Part shown: one piece after another, positions 51,401 through 60,421 of the stretch | Layout: every line of letters begins with the position of its first letter | Numbering within the stretch: position 1 is the first letter of the stretch | NCBI RefSeq assembly: GCF_041380235.1 | Contig: NZ_JBGIYY010000019.1 | Span: forward strand, 1-64,000 | Reading direction: 5' to 3' | DNA from: Glaciecola sp041380235 | GTDB lineage: Bacteria; Pseudomonadota; Gammaproteobacteria; Enterobacterales; Alteromonadaceae | DNA length: 64,000 bases | Notes under the pieces: model-generated | Databases searched by the model: none | Told to the model about the DNA's origin: nothing | The model's input: only the letters and a program-made list of their open reading frames with translations | Position numbers and translations under genes: made by a program

Positions 51401-52471
51401 TTGTAAACTAGCCTTGAGCAAGGGACTCCTAACATTTTCTCTGACAACCATGGCTTCAAAGTCTGTGCTGCTTGCATTGCCCAGTGCAGTAAAAACGAGT
51501 TCCGCCTGTTTATTAGTATTTTGTTGCTGAACCAAACTGGCGCGCACATTGTGGGCCCAATTATTCGCTATATTCAACTTCGCCTGCAGGTGCAGTTGCT
51601 TGGCAAGGATGCCGTTTGACCCTAACAAGGCCTCAGCTTCTAGTTGCAACCTTGCATCGACACTCTGATTTTGTATATCAACAGCGGCGCTTTTCAGTGC
51701 CATGCAATTTTTAGGGTCCGGCTGAACGTCAACCTGCCAACACAATCTGTTCACCGCCGCTTGCCTTAGACGCATGTTTACCGGAATAAATACTTCAGGC
51801 AATGCGATGCTCGGCGCGGTTTTGAGCATATCTTGAAGCATCTCTAAGGAAAAAGCGGGCCCCTCAGCGAGAGCTTGTGCAGGTGCTGTAACTTGAGCAG
51901 TTTGCTTAGCAAAAAGCCGTATATCATCAACCAAAAGCTGGCCGATATTCACGCGCTCAAAAACTGATATCTCCTTAACATTTAGCTTAACAATTGCTAA
52001 CAGCTTATGCGCCTTTTTATCTGAACCATCTGCAAGCGTTTGAGAAAGGGTAAACTGGTTGATTGATATATTTTTGATGTCAACCGGTATCGGCAATGTA
52101 ATGTATTGTGTAGCGCTTTGTTCAAGCTGGTCAACCTTCGCCACTGGCAAGGTAACATCCAGTTTGTTCACACGGAGATGGCTTAAACATGCGGCAAGAT
52201 CAAGGGCACAACTGAGCTTAATATCAATTTCAGCGTCGCCCGCATTAATGTTGACTCCTTCATCGATATTCAGTTGAATGCTATTAATAAAGACCTTTGA
52301 ATATAAGCTGCCTTTTATCCCTTCTATACTGACGCCATCGACTTGATTGGCAAAATACGCAGCTGCCCGCAGTCCGTAATTACTGCCTGCGGCTAGGACC
52401 AACAAAACAGATAACAAACAAAGCGTTAAGAATGCTAGGGCGAGGTATTGAGTAAATTTACGCATGCTCAT
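48500..52471 (-). CDS. tamB: Translocation and assembly module subunit TamB
   Basis: A protein of about 1323 residues with an N-terminal membrane anchor (LALAFLTLCLLSVLLVLAAG) and a long repetitive beta-groove (AsmA-like/VPS13-like bridge) spanning the periplasm. The DUF490 (TamB) domain is C-terminal (LRNPLNTEGDVIAGLHVTGN-type; QLSYLLQGRDL). It works with TamA in outer-membrane protein assembly and, by more recent work, phospholipid transport to the outer membrane. The start is ATG 52471, 1 nt after the tamA stop; a longer in-frame ATG at 52489 lies inside tamA. Length fits E. coli TamB (1259) with modest expansion. Confidence 0.93.
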   Translation of the reverse strand: MSMRKFTQYLALAFLTLCLLSVLLVLAAGSNYGLRAAAYFANQVDGVSIEGIKGSLYSKVFINSIQLNIDEGVNINAGDAEIDIKLSCALDLAACLSHLRVNKLDVTLPVAKVDQLEQSATQYITLPIPVDIKNISINQFTLSQTLADGSDKKAHKLLAIVKLNVKEISVFERVNIGQLLVDDIRLFAKQTAQVTAPAQALAEGPAFSLEMLQDMLKTAPSIALPEVFIPVNMRLRQAAVNRLCWQVDVQPDPKNCMALKSAAVDIQNQSVDARLQLEAEALLGSNGILAKQLHLQAKLNIANNWAHNVRASLVQQQNTNKQAELVFTALGNASSTDFEAMVVRENVRSPLLKASLQGDWAASEFPIVFAGNIEELSPLKLFLEADFNIDLSRASFSIDGDWQSYRISVQTELISSVSAETGLSSLSLLAIISPAKQSMAIEKFVTDGQLGKVSLSGNTGLETLKASPNPLAIMSDLKLSLNALNLGIFNPDLASNINGQLSLTHEFTEKWMRGELICKNLKGSFAGFPLSAKCDVSISKNGVIHIKQLAFDQADSKLNASGKFTLPHTQYLRLNTEDMLATMGQLSFSADVPDASQFDKDLAGAIELEGSMSGSLSAPKIALVSSVTALLYDNIGLEQANIDLTIDANNNYSVALEINIAELAIDTFVVNSSNIRASGNQDEHRVSLNVQTKDFSASNTFTGGLRLNEQVTRWRGRWLAGEIRLPFSTLTIDNAAAIVANVTAKSYSLGDHCWIAENAKDSICFSDLNFADDIGTGLLDIAYDIASIPRHYTPEMVLPDTSLPLKGNVTVHYSKAKGLNLKAYNNIIGGVLETTRHTLDLTAIIANFTVENETLSTVVHAGSERTGIVGLRSQLDLRPEQRNHVGRLVIDNFDLNLFQRFIPSTQSILGMVNADIGFDGPLIEPVLNGQLTVSSGELILDAYTYPLSDFNHTMIFAGQMASMQGSFQLGKGTGTYNADVTFAAPFSISGSLSGKDMQFAFSNSKAQISPDLTFKISPSDLMLKGVVAIPSAQIKVEELPENARMPSSDTIIIGQKTPEPVVPLAMDIDLNIQIDKAKRGFVTVDALDLEATLSGDLSFNLEQKRSTTDDSFQPMRTTLNGQVNVLDGSYEAYGQMLVIRAGKIFFNGEPSLPQFDIRAIRNPLNTEGDVIAGLHVTGNPVVPRVELFSEPPMTQAKQLSYLLQGRDLSTRGANAGSSTETALINALVSFGVGRSENRLGQLGDALGFDSLNMQTAGAGDNSQVQITGRIAEDIQITYGIGVLDQASEVILKYQIMPQLFIEAKSGASSAVDLFYQISRGQAD

Positions 52472-52472
52472 A

Positions 52473-54302
52473 TTACAAGCCCGGTCCAATCACGAGGTGA
52501 ATCCTAAAGGTTTTGTCAAAATCACTGACGCCTCTTGCTGCGTAAATTCTCACCGTACCTATCGGTGACAGCCAGTGCATACCAATTCCATATCCATAGG
52601 TCAGGTTTGATAATGGATCTTCGCTGGCGTTGCCTACATCAAAGAAAGTAGCCGCTCTGAATTTTTCAGCGACCGGATAAGCATATTCAACGCTCGCCAC
52701 TGCCAAATATTTTCCGCCAAGTAGTATGGTTGTCTCTTCATTATCTTCTAACACAACATCAAAATCCGACACTTCGTTTAGGCCAAAGCCTCGAATACTT
52801 TGATCGCCGCCCGCAAAAAATCGTTGCGAGGACGGTACTCTAGTAAAGTCACTAGTAGAAATTGCGCCAGCATCTGCTCTTAAAATAAAGCGGTGCTCAC
52901 CCAGTTCTCTTATCCATTTAGTTCGCGCCGTCACTTTAAAAAAATCAATATCAGATAAGAGTGATTTACTTCCACCCTCTACCGTAATTTGTTGCAAGTC
53001 TCCCCATGTAACAAAAATATCTCCGCGTTTGCGCGTACGGGTATAAGTGAAACCGGGTAGCAATAGCCTGGTTGTCTCCTTAGGAGCTAAACCCTGAACA
53101 AACGATTCTTGTTCAAATTTAAGAAAGGCGATTTTATCCCACTCTTCGTCTTCCACCGCTCCCCATTGGCGCTGCACCGCGAGACTTATGGTATCACTCA
53201 GTGTTTGGTTTTCATCAACCTGTCGGTAACTACCCTGAATGTTAAAAAAATCATTTAAAGGATTTGCCATAGGAATACGATAGTTCAACTCAGCCGACTT
53301 TCGGGGCCGAGATAGATATAAGCGGGCATCAATTGAATGTCCGCTTGAATTAACCCATGGGCGCGACCAGTCTACCGTAAATCTTGGACCTGTATCGGTG
53401 GATACTCCCACGCCAAACTCGAAGGTGTCTTTGGGTTTTGGCGTCAAAATTATCTCGATGGGTACTTTGAAATTTTCGGCATTTTTTGCATTCGCACGAG
53501 CAATTGCGCTATTAAAATAATCGGTACTTTGCATATCAATAGAGAAATCACCCAGTTTACTTTGGTCAAAATACTCACCCTCTTTAAACGGTTTTACATT
53601 ACGAGCAATGTCTTGGCCGCGGGTTTCTTCTAAGAACTGAAGTTCACCAAATTGATAGCGCTGACCCAGGTAAAAAATCCAGTGGATAATGACTTTACTT
53701 GGAATATTGCTCGTTAACGCCTGCTCTGAAGGTGCATTTTGTGAGCCGCTCCCAGGCTGCACAATAAGCTTGTGAAGCGGAAAGCTAAAATCAAAATATC
53801 CATACAAAAGAGCGAAGGTTTTTAGCCGGTTTTTGAGGTTTTCGTAACGCGCATGGTCAATGGGCTTGCCGCTTAGCTGCTTTACCTGCTCTATCACCAT
53901 ACTTAGCTGGCTTGGAAGCGCGGTTTGGTCGGTTTGAGCAACATCGTTAATCATCACAACACGCTCCACTATTGCCACAGCGCCTAAAGTGACTTTCACT
54001 GCAAATACCACTTGGTTTTTTGAGGCCACGTCTGCGGGGTCAACTTTGACAAAGCGTAAATTGTTGATCACCACCGCAGCGTCATAGTAACCAAACGCCT
54101 GCAAGGCTTTTTGGATTTGTGAGACTAGGGTAAGTTTATATTTATCCTCATTGATTCGGCCTAGCGGGGTTTCGACCTCTGAGAGCAACAGGCGCACGTT
54201 TTTTTCTAAATCGCCGTTGTTAATGCCGGTAATTTCGATTTTGGCTTGGGCAACGCTCGCTCGCGGCATAAGCGCTAGCATCAACACTAACAACATAGCC
54301 AT
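52473..54302 (-). CDS. tamA: Translocation and assembly module outer-membrane protein TamA
   Basis: A 609-residue Omp85-family protein: signal peptide (AMLLVLMLALMPRASVAQA), three POTRA domains at about 22-265 (IQKALQAFGYYDAAV marks the first, RLKTFALLYGYFDFSF the next), and a 16-strand barrel. The barrel has the lid-lock type motif in RFFAGGDQSIRGFGLNEVSD and a C-terminal strand ending LVIGPGL. It pairs with TamB, encoded 1 nt downstream. ATG 54302 opens the signal peptide directly. Confidence 0.93.
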   Translation of the reverse strand: MAMLLVLMLALMPRASVAQAKIEITGINNGDLEKNVRLLLSEVETPLGRINEDKYKLTLVSQIQKALQAFGYYDAAVVINNLRFVKVDPADVASKNQVVFAVKVTLGAVAIVERVVMINDVAQTDQTALPSQLSMVIEQVKQLSGKPIDHARYENLKNRLKTFALLYGYFDFSFPLHKLIVQPGSGSQNAPSEQALTSNIPSKVIIHWIFYLGQRYQFGELQFLEETRGQDIARNVKPFKEGEYFDQSKLGDFSIDMQSTDYFNSAIARANAKNAENFKVPIEIILTPKPKDTFEFGVGVSTDTGPRFTVDWSRPWVNSSGHSIDARLYLSRPRKSAELNYRIPMANPLNDFFNIQGSYRQVDENQTLSDTISLAVQRQWGAVEDEEWDKIAFLKFEQESFVQGLAPKETTRLLLPGFTYTRTRKRGDIFVTWGDLQQITVEGGSKSLLSDIDFFKVTARTKWIRELGEHRFILRADAGAISTSDFTRVPSSQRFFAGGDQSIRGFGLNEVSDFDVVLEDNEETTILLGGKYLAVASVEYAYPVAEKFRAATFFDVGNASEDPLSNLTYGYGIGMHWLSPIGTVRIYAARGVSDFDKTFRIHLVIGPGL

Positions 54303-54565
54303 TAGCCAATTCAGTCTTACCAGAAAAATAAAATGCCCCTTTTTAAAACTATTCTTCAGAACAGTAATAAATCGCTAAAAAACCAATTAACATATCTACT
54401 ATGCAATGGAAGCAAAGCTACACAAGGATGTGTAAATCTCTGTTCCTTCTTTAGTGTCTAGTTTATCACTCGCAATAAAATAGCTCTACGTGCAAATGCA
54501 TAGTGTCGATAAATATGAGGCAAACATAAGCTGAAGTAGTTCAGATCAGCGGTTAAATCGATGGT

Positions 54566-55084
54566 TTAGAGAAGTTCACCGAACCAAGGAAGCGCGCTAA
54601 AACCAAACCATATGAAAAATACCGAATAAAACCCTAAATAAGTGAATAGCGTTGGCTGTTTGCGATAACGCCAAAACATAATGGGTAAGGCCATTATAAA
54701 ACCTAAATTCAGTGCAGTAATTGCAAAAGTATGCACCATTCCTTGATGCTCGAGACCGTGTTGAAAACCGAAAGCATTGAACATCACAGCTAAAAAAGCA
54801 GTGATGGTCACAACGATCACGCCCAGATTGGAAATAGTTAAGTCTTTAGCGCTGCCTTTCAGCATACAAACAAAAAATACGGCGCTAATTGGTACTGCTC
54901 CCAAAAATGCAGTGACGAAGTGGGGTAAATCTAAAATACTGGCAAGTAAGGAGGGAATAACCACAGGCATTGAAAAGGGTGAGTAGATCGCAGGGCTTTG
55001 TGCGCTAACGCTTAGCATTGAACATGCACAAACCAAAATAGTGCAAGCTAGTATCGCCTGAATTCTATAAACACTATTATCCAT
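54566..55084 (-). CDS. Hypothetical polytopic membrane protein
   Basis: A 172-residue protein with a signal-like first helix (ILACTILVCACSMLSVSA) and about four further membrane helices (FVTAFLGAVPISAVFFVCML; LGVIVVTITAFLAVMFNAFG; FAITALNLGFIMALPIMFW; YLGFYSVFFIWFGFSALPWF). Several His residues cluster in FGFQHGLEHQGMVHTF, which might bind a metal or haem, but no family is recognised. It lies between tamA and hslU, in its own transcription unit. Confidence 0.6.
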   Translation of the reverse strand: MDNSVYRIQAILACTILVCACSMLSVSAQSPAIYSPFSMPVVIPSLLASILDLPHFVTAFLGAVPISAVFFVCMLKGSAKDLTISNLGVIVVTITAFLAVMFNAFGFQHGLEHQGMVHTFAITALNLGFIMALPIMFWRYRKQPTLFTYLGFYSVFFIWFGFSALPWFGELL

Positions 55085-55125
55085 GCTTTACCCCTATTCG
55101 ATACGCCACAATATTTATGGCTATA

Positions 55126-55162
55126 TAAAAATAGGCTAACGTAAACAAGCTCGTTAACCTAT
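55126..55162 (-). terminator. Terminator of hslVU
   Basis: On the minus strand ATAGGTTAACG pairs with CGTTAGCCTAT (one mismatch) around a 10-nt loop, followed by TTTTATAT. It lies 27 nt after the hslU stop. Confidence 0.75.
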
Positions 55163-55188
55163 CTTAAAGTTGCACATGGCAAAAAAGA

Positions 55189-56517
55189 TTACAGAATAAA
55201 GCGACTTAAATCTTCATTGTCAACGAGTGCTTCGAGATGCGCATCAACATAAGCTTCATCAATACTAAAAGACTCACCGCTCTTATCTGAGGCATCAAAC
55301 GAAATGTCCTCCATTAGGCGTTCCATAACCGTATACAAGCGTCGAGCCCCGATATTTTCAGTTTTTTCATTTACCTGCCATGCGGCCTCCGCAATTTTAC
55401 GAATTCCCGACTCGGTAAAATCGATACTGACACCCTCCGTTTTCATAAGCGCTCGATATTGCTCTGTAAGCGAAGCGCTAGGCTCTGTGAGTATCCTGAC
55501 AAAGTCTCCCACGGTTAAGGGCTGTAACTCAACTCTAATAGGCAAACGGCCCTGCAACTCTGGTATCAAGTCTGAAGGTTTAGACATTTGGAAGGCACCA
55601 GAGGTAATGAACAAGATATGGTCGGTTTTTACCATACCGTGCTTCGTCGATACCGTGCAGCCCTCAACGAGCGGCAGCAGGTCGCGCTGCACACCTTCGC
55701 GACTAACATCCGCGCCGCCAACACCTTCTCGCTTACAGATTTTGTCTATTTCATCTATAAACACAATACCATTTTGTTCTAGTGCTTCTATTGCCTGCTC
55801 TTTCAAGTCTTCTTGATTAATCAGCTTGCCCGATTCCTCTTCCACTAAAATTTTGAACGCATCTTTAATCTTGAGTTTTTTCTTCTTCTTTTTATCGCCA
55901 GACAAACTTTGAAACATACCCTGAAGCTGATTGGTCATTTCTTCCATGCCCGGAGGGGCCATAATTTCTACGCCTACCTGGGGTAAGGCAACGTTAATAT
56001 CAATTTCCTTATCGTCGAGTTGACCTTCACGAAGTTTTTTACGAAAGGCTTGCCTTGTACCGCGGTCTTCCACCGGCTCTTTGGTACCAAAATTGTTTTC
56101 AGGTGGCGGGATTAATATGTCTAAAATGCGCTCTTCTGCGGCTTCTTCGGCCCTAAATTTGACCTTCGTGGCAGCTTGTTCTTTGGTCATTTTAACCGCG
56201 ATGTCAGCCAAGTCGCGAATAATCATTTCGACTTCTTTACCGACGTATCCGACTTCGGTGAATTTGGTTGCTTCTACTTTAATGAACGGCGCATTGGCAA
56301 GCTTTGCAAGACGCCTAGCAATCTCAGTCTTTCCGACGCCGGTGGGGCCAATCATCAAGATGTTTTTAGGCGTAACTTCTTGTCTGAGCTCGTCATTTAG
56401 CTGCATTCTGCGCCAGCGATTACGTAAAGCAATAGACACCGCTCGTTTTGCATCTGCTTGACCAATAATGTGCTTGTCCAAAGCGTGGACAATTTCTCTG
56501 GGTGTCATTTCCGACAT
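55189..56517 (-). CDS. hslU: ATP-dependent protease ATPase subunit HslU
   Basis: A 442-residue AAA+ unfoldase of the HslVU (ClpYQ) protease. Walker A is MIGPTGVGKTEIARRLAKL, the pore motif is YVG (TEVGYVGKEVE), and Walker B is GIVFIDEIDKI, with GADVSREGVQRDLLPLVEG downstream. It has the family intermediate domain (about 110-240) and the C-terminus LSRFIL, whose tail activates HslV. It lies 48 nt after hslV in the same heat-shock operon. Confidence 0.98.
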   Translation of the reverse strand: MSEMTPREIVHALDKHIIGQADAKRAVSIALRNRWRRMQLNDELRQEVTPKNILMIGPTGVGKTEIARRLAKLANAPFIKVEATKFTEVGYVGKEVEMIIRDLADIAVKMTKEQAATKVKFRAEEAAEERILDILIPPPENNFGTKEPVEDRGTRQAFRKKLREGQLDDKEIDINVALPQVGVEIMAPPGMEEMTNQLQGMFQSLSGDKKKKKKLKIKDAFKILVEEESGKLINQEDLKEQAIEALEQNGIVFIDEIDKICKREGVGGADVSREGVQRDLLPLVEGCTVSTKHGMVKTDHILFITSGAFQMSKPSDLIPELQGRLPIRVELQPLTVGDFVRILTEPSASLTEQYRALMKTEGVSIDFTESGIRKIAEAAWQVNEKTENIGARRLYTVMERLMEDISFDASDKSGESFSIDEAYVDAHLEALVDNEDLSRFIL

Positions 56518-56565
56518 AATATTTCCTGCTTAATTGGGTATGCTTGCGTCATAAAACGCGTGTAT

Positions 56566-57090
56566 TTAGTATTCGAGAGTCTCAACGGTTTGATGCGCGT
56601 TGGTAAATACGCAGATATCGCCAGCAATTGTTAAACTTTTCTGAGCGATTTCTTGTGCGCTTAAATCTGTGTTTTCTAATAGGGCCGTGGCCGCCGCATT
56701 TGCAAATGAACCACCCGAACCGGTCGTGACTAAGTCATTGTCGGTTTGCACCACATCACCGTTGCCAATAATCATCAGCGAAGCATCTTTATCTGCCACA
56801 ACTAATACCGCTTCTAAACGCCGTAAAGAACGATCGGTGCGCCAATCTTTTGCCAACTCGACTGCTGCTTTGGTTAAATGCCCTTGATGCATTTCTAATT
56901 TACTTTCAAAGCGTTCAAACAATGCGAATGCGTCGGCGGTGCTGCCCGCAAAACCTGCTAATACTTTATTGTGATACAAGCGACGCACTTTTCGTGCATT
57001 GCCTTTCATTACCGTATTACCTTGTGATACTTGGCCATCGCCAGCCACCACTACCTGGTTGTTACGACGAACAGAAACAATCGTGGTCAT
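56566..57090 (-). CDS. hslV: ATP-dependent protease peptidase subunit HslV
   Basis: A 174-residue proteasome-beta-like peptidase. After removal of Met1 the N-terminal Thr2 is the nucleophile (TTIVSVRRNNQVVVAGDG). Other family segments are MKGNARKVRRLYHNKVLAGF, TADAFALFERFE and GNGDVV. It assembles as two hexamers capped by HslU and degrades unfolded or regulatory proteins. A sigma-32 promoter lies 51 nt upstream (57141-57169). Confidence 0.98.
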   Translation of the reverse strand: MTTIVSVRRNNQVVVAGDGQVSQGNTVMKGNARKVRRLYHNKVLAGFAGSTADAFALFERFESKLEMHQGHLTKAAVELAKDWRTDRSLRRLEAVLVVADKDASLMIIGNGDVVQTDNDLVTTGSGGSFANAAATALLENTDLSAQEIAQKSLTIAGDICVFTNAHQTVETLEY

Positions 57091-57140
57091 CTATTTACTA
57101 CTCCTGAAATCTCATGCGCATTAGCGCGGGCCTGAAAAGT

Positions 57141-57169
57141 AAGTGGGGGATATAGGGGGGAAATTCAAG
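57141..57169 (-). promoter_or_regulatory. Sigma-32 heat-shock promoter of hslVU
   Basis: On the minus strand CTTGAAT (57169-57163), a 14-nt spacer and CCCCACTT (57148-57141) match the sigma-32 consensus CTTGAAA-N13/15-CCCCATNT nearly completely. The expected start site would give a leader of about 45 nt before hslV. Heat-shock control of hslVU is established in E. coli. Confidence 0.88.
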
Positions 57170-57270
57170 GGCAATATGCGACCGCCCAATGCTAATAAGT
57201 TGCGTCAACGTAAAACATTCAAAAAACGCTTAGCGGCCATGGCCCTTGCATCCTCTAGGTATAGGTGTAC

Positions 57271-57831
57271 TTAATAGATTTTGCAGTTGTTAATATTGCC
57301 ACGTCTTGCTTGATGGCGGTCTCGCTCTGCCATTCGTTTTCTGTCGTACGGCCCTAATACCACACGGTACCAACGACCATTTTGACCATCACTTTGCAGC
57401 ATTTGCGCTTCTAAACCTTGCAGGGCCAGTTGCGCTCGGAGTTCCTGCGCCCGTTCAGTAGTTCTGAACGAACCACACTGCATTATATATTGGCGGTCTG
57501 AGTCTTCGGTATCGGGGATGTCTATTTCCACCGAGTACTCTGGTAAGGCATCAATAAACGCCCATTCTTCTTCACCTAAAACAGGTAATGGGTCTTTATC
57601 CATTAACGAGTTTGCAACCTCAACATCAGCACTTTGCTCAGCCGGTTGAGATATACTTTGTTCTTCTATAACTGGGGAATCTGCAGGCGTTTTCTGCAAC
57701 AAGTACAGCGCATACGCAAATATTAATACAGCAGTAATCGCAAGGATAATTTTCAGCCATGGGGTTGGCGCTTTTTTAGGTGCTTTTTTGTTGCGTTTTT
57801 GTCCACGCGACACGTAGTCGGTTTGTGCCAT
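57271..57831 (-). CDS. ftsN: Cell division protein FtsN (short form, SPOR domain)
   Basis: A 186-residue bitopic division protein. It starts MAQTDYVSRGQKRNKK like E. coli FtsN, has one membrane helix at about 26-45 (LKIILAITAVLIFAYALYLL), a short periplasmic linker and a C-terminal SPOR domain (QYIMQCGSFRTTERAQELRA; RWYRVVLGPYDRKRMAERD) that binds denuded glycan at the septum. In the linker, EEEWAFIDAL reproduces the W-x-[YF]-I-x-x-L pattern of the essential E. coli FtsN helix (RWRYIKEL). It is far shorter than E. coli FtsN (319). ATG 57831 is chosen by family match; an ATG 30 nt upstream is in frame. It lies between priA and hslV as in E. coli. Confidence 0.88.
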   Translation of the reverse strand: MAQTDYVSRGQKRNKKAPKKAPTPWLKIILAITAVLIFAYALYLLQKTPADSPVIEEQSISQPAEQSADVEVANSLMDKDPLPVLGEEEWAFIDALPEYSVEIDIPDTEDSDRQYIMQCGSFRTTERAQELRAQLALQGLEAQMLQSDGQNGRWYRVVLGPYDRKRMAERDRHQARRGNINNCKIY

Positions 57832-57954
57832 ATATTGCCTTTGTCGCCTTGTTTTTTTCATTCAAACGTCAGCATTCGAGTATAAGGAAGTTTGGATTAC
57901 GATGCTCATTAAATTTCAATATTTGTAGGGCTTGCCACCTAAAGTGAGGGCTTG

Positions 57955-60159
57955 TTAAGTAAAATCGAGCGGCGCGACATCGATACTCCATCTGACCTTA
58001 CTGCTATTCTCGTGCGCCTCGATAGCCTCTAAAGCATTGCCTAAGGCGCCATGTAGATATTGTCTAGAAGATGACTGCACCACTAACATCATACGGAATC
58101 TTCCTTGCTTCTTTTCAATAGTGCAGGGTAAGGGCCCAATCAACTTTAAGCGAGAAAATTGGTCGAGAGTAGAATGCGCATAGGCTAAAAAGCTCTGAAT
58201 TAAGCCAATATGAGGCGATTCGGCGCGCAGCAAAATTTGGTGCTCATAAGGTGGTAGCTGAGCCTGCTTTCGCTCTAGCAGCAAACTGCGGGCGTAATCA
58301 GCAAAACCATTTTGCACCAAGTCTTGCAAGAGGGGATGTTGGGGTTGATGAGTCTGTAACCACACTTCGCCCGGCTTATTTGCACGCCCGGCTCGGCCAC
58401 TTAACTGCGTGATCAACTGTCCGAGCTTTTCAGGGGCACGAAAATCAGCACTGAATAAAGACCCATCTACATTGAGGATAATGGCCAAGGTTACATTTGG
58501 AAAATGATGGCCTTTCGATAAAATCTGCGTTCCGATAAGAATTTGATGCTGCTGGCTATTAATTTCACCAAGTAATTCAGTTAGCTTACCTTTTCCTCGC
58601 GTGGAGTCACTGTCGATGCGCACGCACGAATAGTCTTTAAACATTGCCTGCAAACCTTGTTCGATTTGCTCAGTGCCCAAGCCAAAAGTGTCTAATGATG
58701 AATTGCCACACTGGCGGCACTTTCTAGGCACGCTTTGATGCTGGCCGCAGCGATGGCACTGCATGTTATTGCTCACCTTGTGCAAAGTAAACGGATTATC
58801 ACAATCGGTGCAGGTTTCAACATGGCCGCACTGGTGACACAGCAAGGCCGGTGAATAACCTCGGCGATGCACAAAAATCAGCACCTGATTGCCCTGCTCA
58901 AGCTGGGCACGCATTTTTTCGATCAAGCCTGATGCGATGCCGTGTTCAAGGGTTTGCGCTTTAATGTCGAGCATAAGCTGCGAAGGCATCGTAGCGTTAG
59001 CTGCGCGCTGAGTCAGCTGCAAGTGGTGATACTTTTTGCTTAAGGCATTGTACAACGTTTCTAGCGAGGGTGTGGCGCTACCCATGATAAGCGGAACATC
59101 TAGCTGCTTCGCCCGATACACTGCAATGTCGCGTGCGTGGTACTTAAGGCTGTCGTGTTGTTTAAATGATTCATCATGCTCTTCGTCTACAATGATCATA
59201 CCAGGCGCTGCTAACGGCACAAAAATCGAAGAGCGCGTACCAATCACAATGCCAATTTCGTTGTCTTTAGCCTGCTGCCATACCCGCAAACGTTGGGTGT
59301 CGTTAAGTGCAGAGTGCATTACGCCGACGACTTGCCCAAAGCGTTTTTCAAACCTCTCAACGGTTTGCGGTGTTAGGCCAATTTCTGGCACCAATATCAG
59401 TACTTGTTTACCCGCTTGCAGCACTGGTTCTATTACTTGCAAATACACTTCAGTTTTACCGCTTCCGGTCACACCTTCAAGCAAAAAGGTAGCAAAGCTA
59501 TGCTGTTGGTTTATCGCTGATATGGCAATGCTTTGTTCAATATTGGCGGGGTGATTATCAGAGACGACTAATTGCGCAGGCCATGTGGTGTTTGGGCAAT
59601 ATGCTTTGACAACTGAGCTGATCAGTTGCTTTTTAATGAGCTCATTAATAACTGCTACTGAAAACTCTTTTTTTGCCTGCGCTCTAGTGATCTCGCCGCT
59701 CGCTAAATGCGCGCAAAGAGCCAGCTGTTTTTTTGCCTGCTTTAACTCATTTTGCAAGGCACTCAGGTCATCAAAATTTCGGATCAAATATTCGGTGGCA
59801 GGCACATCACTCGAAATACCTTTGCGCAACGCTGCCGGCAGCATCGTGGCAAACACCTCACCAATAGGGTGCAAATAATACTCCGAAATCCAATGCCCCA
59901 AGACACGCATTTTGCTATCGATAACCGGCAGTTGATCAATACGCTCATCTATACATTTTAGTTTCGACTCCGGTACATCGGAGCTCGTATGCACCGAGAG
60001 TACAATGGCGACTTGTTTACGCCGAGCAAAAGGCACAAGCACGCGGCAACCCACCCAAGACTTATCCAAAGTGTCGATATCTGATACCAAATAATCGAAA
60101 GAGCGTCTGAGCGGGACCGCCACCGCCACCCGCACAATTTTAAAACTCGGATTTGTCAC
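57955..60159 (-). CDS. priA: Primosomal replication restart helicase PriA
   Basis: A 734-residue 3'-5' SF2 helicase that recognises stalled forks and starts PriA-PriB-DnaT loading of DnaB. It has an N-terminal 3'-DNA-binding domain (VAVAVPLRRSFDYLV), Walker A LEGVTGSGKTEVYLQVI, DEAH-type box MIIVDEEHDESFK and motif GSATPSLETL. An eight-cysteine double zinc site follows (LCHQCGHVETCTDCD; CHRCGQHQ; CRQCGNSS), then motif VI QLSGRAGR. Length equals E. coli PriA (732). It is divergent from rpmE over 262 nt. Confidence 0.97.
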   Translation of the reverse strand: MTNPSFKIVRVAVAVPLRRSFDYLVSDIDTLDKSWVGCRVLVPFARRKQVAIVLSVHTSSDVPESKLKCIDERIDQLPVIDSKMRVLGHWISEYYLHPIGEVFATMLPAALRKGISSDVPATEYLIRNFDDLSALQNELKQAKKQLALCAHLASGEITRAQAKKEFSVAVINELIKKQLISSVVKAYCPNTTWPAQLVVSDNHPANIEQSIAISAINQQHSFATFLLEGVTGSGKTEVYLQVIEPVLQAGKQVLILVPEIGLTPQTVERFEKRFGQVVGVMHSALNDTQRLRVWQQAKDNEIGIVIGTRSSIFVPLAAPGMIIVDEEHDESFKQHDSLKYHARDIAVYRAKQLDVPLIMGSATPSLETLYNALSKKYHHLQLTQRAANATMPSQLMLDIKAQTLEHGIASGLIEKMRAQLEQGNQVLIFVHRRGYSPALLCHQCGHVETCTDCDNPFTLHKVSNNMQCHRCGQHQSVPRKCRQCGNSSLDTFGLGTEQIEQGLQAMFKDYSCVRIDSDSTRGKGKLTELLGEINSQQHQILIGTQILSKGHHFPNVTLAIILNVDGSLFSADFRAPEKLGQLITQLSGRAGRANKPGEVWLQTHQPQHPLLQDLVQNGFADYARSLLLERKQAQLPPYEHQILLRAESPHIGLIQSFLAYAHSTLDQFSRLKLIGPLPCTIEKKQGRFRMMLVVQSSSRQYLHGALGNALEAIEAHENSSKVRWSIDVAPLDFT

Positions 60160-60421
60160 GTTATAACCTGATTAAACCTGAATCGCGATTGACGCATTAC
60201 AATAGCATAAATTGTAAAACAAACACGGTACACTGACCTAAGCTTTTTTAGGTCTATCGCAATTAATATCGCTTGATCGGCTTAGTATATTCATATAAAC
60301 TCCGCGCTCAAAATTTACAACATTGCGAGTGCTTAATCTGCTTCGTTTTGTTATTTAACTTAACACGCTTGGTGTGCGACTACGGGTTGTATAGCGAGGC
60401 GGCCTGACAATAGGTATCCCA

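Noticed and set aside
55304..55816. 170-codon plus-strand frame inside hslU
   Set aside because: Antisense to the conserved AAA+ domain; no ribosome site or family.
59036..59554. 172-codon plus-strand frame inside priA
   Set aside because: Shadow of priA: the opposite strand carries the conserved helicase motifs, and this translation is Ser/Cys-rich with no domain.
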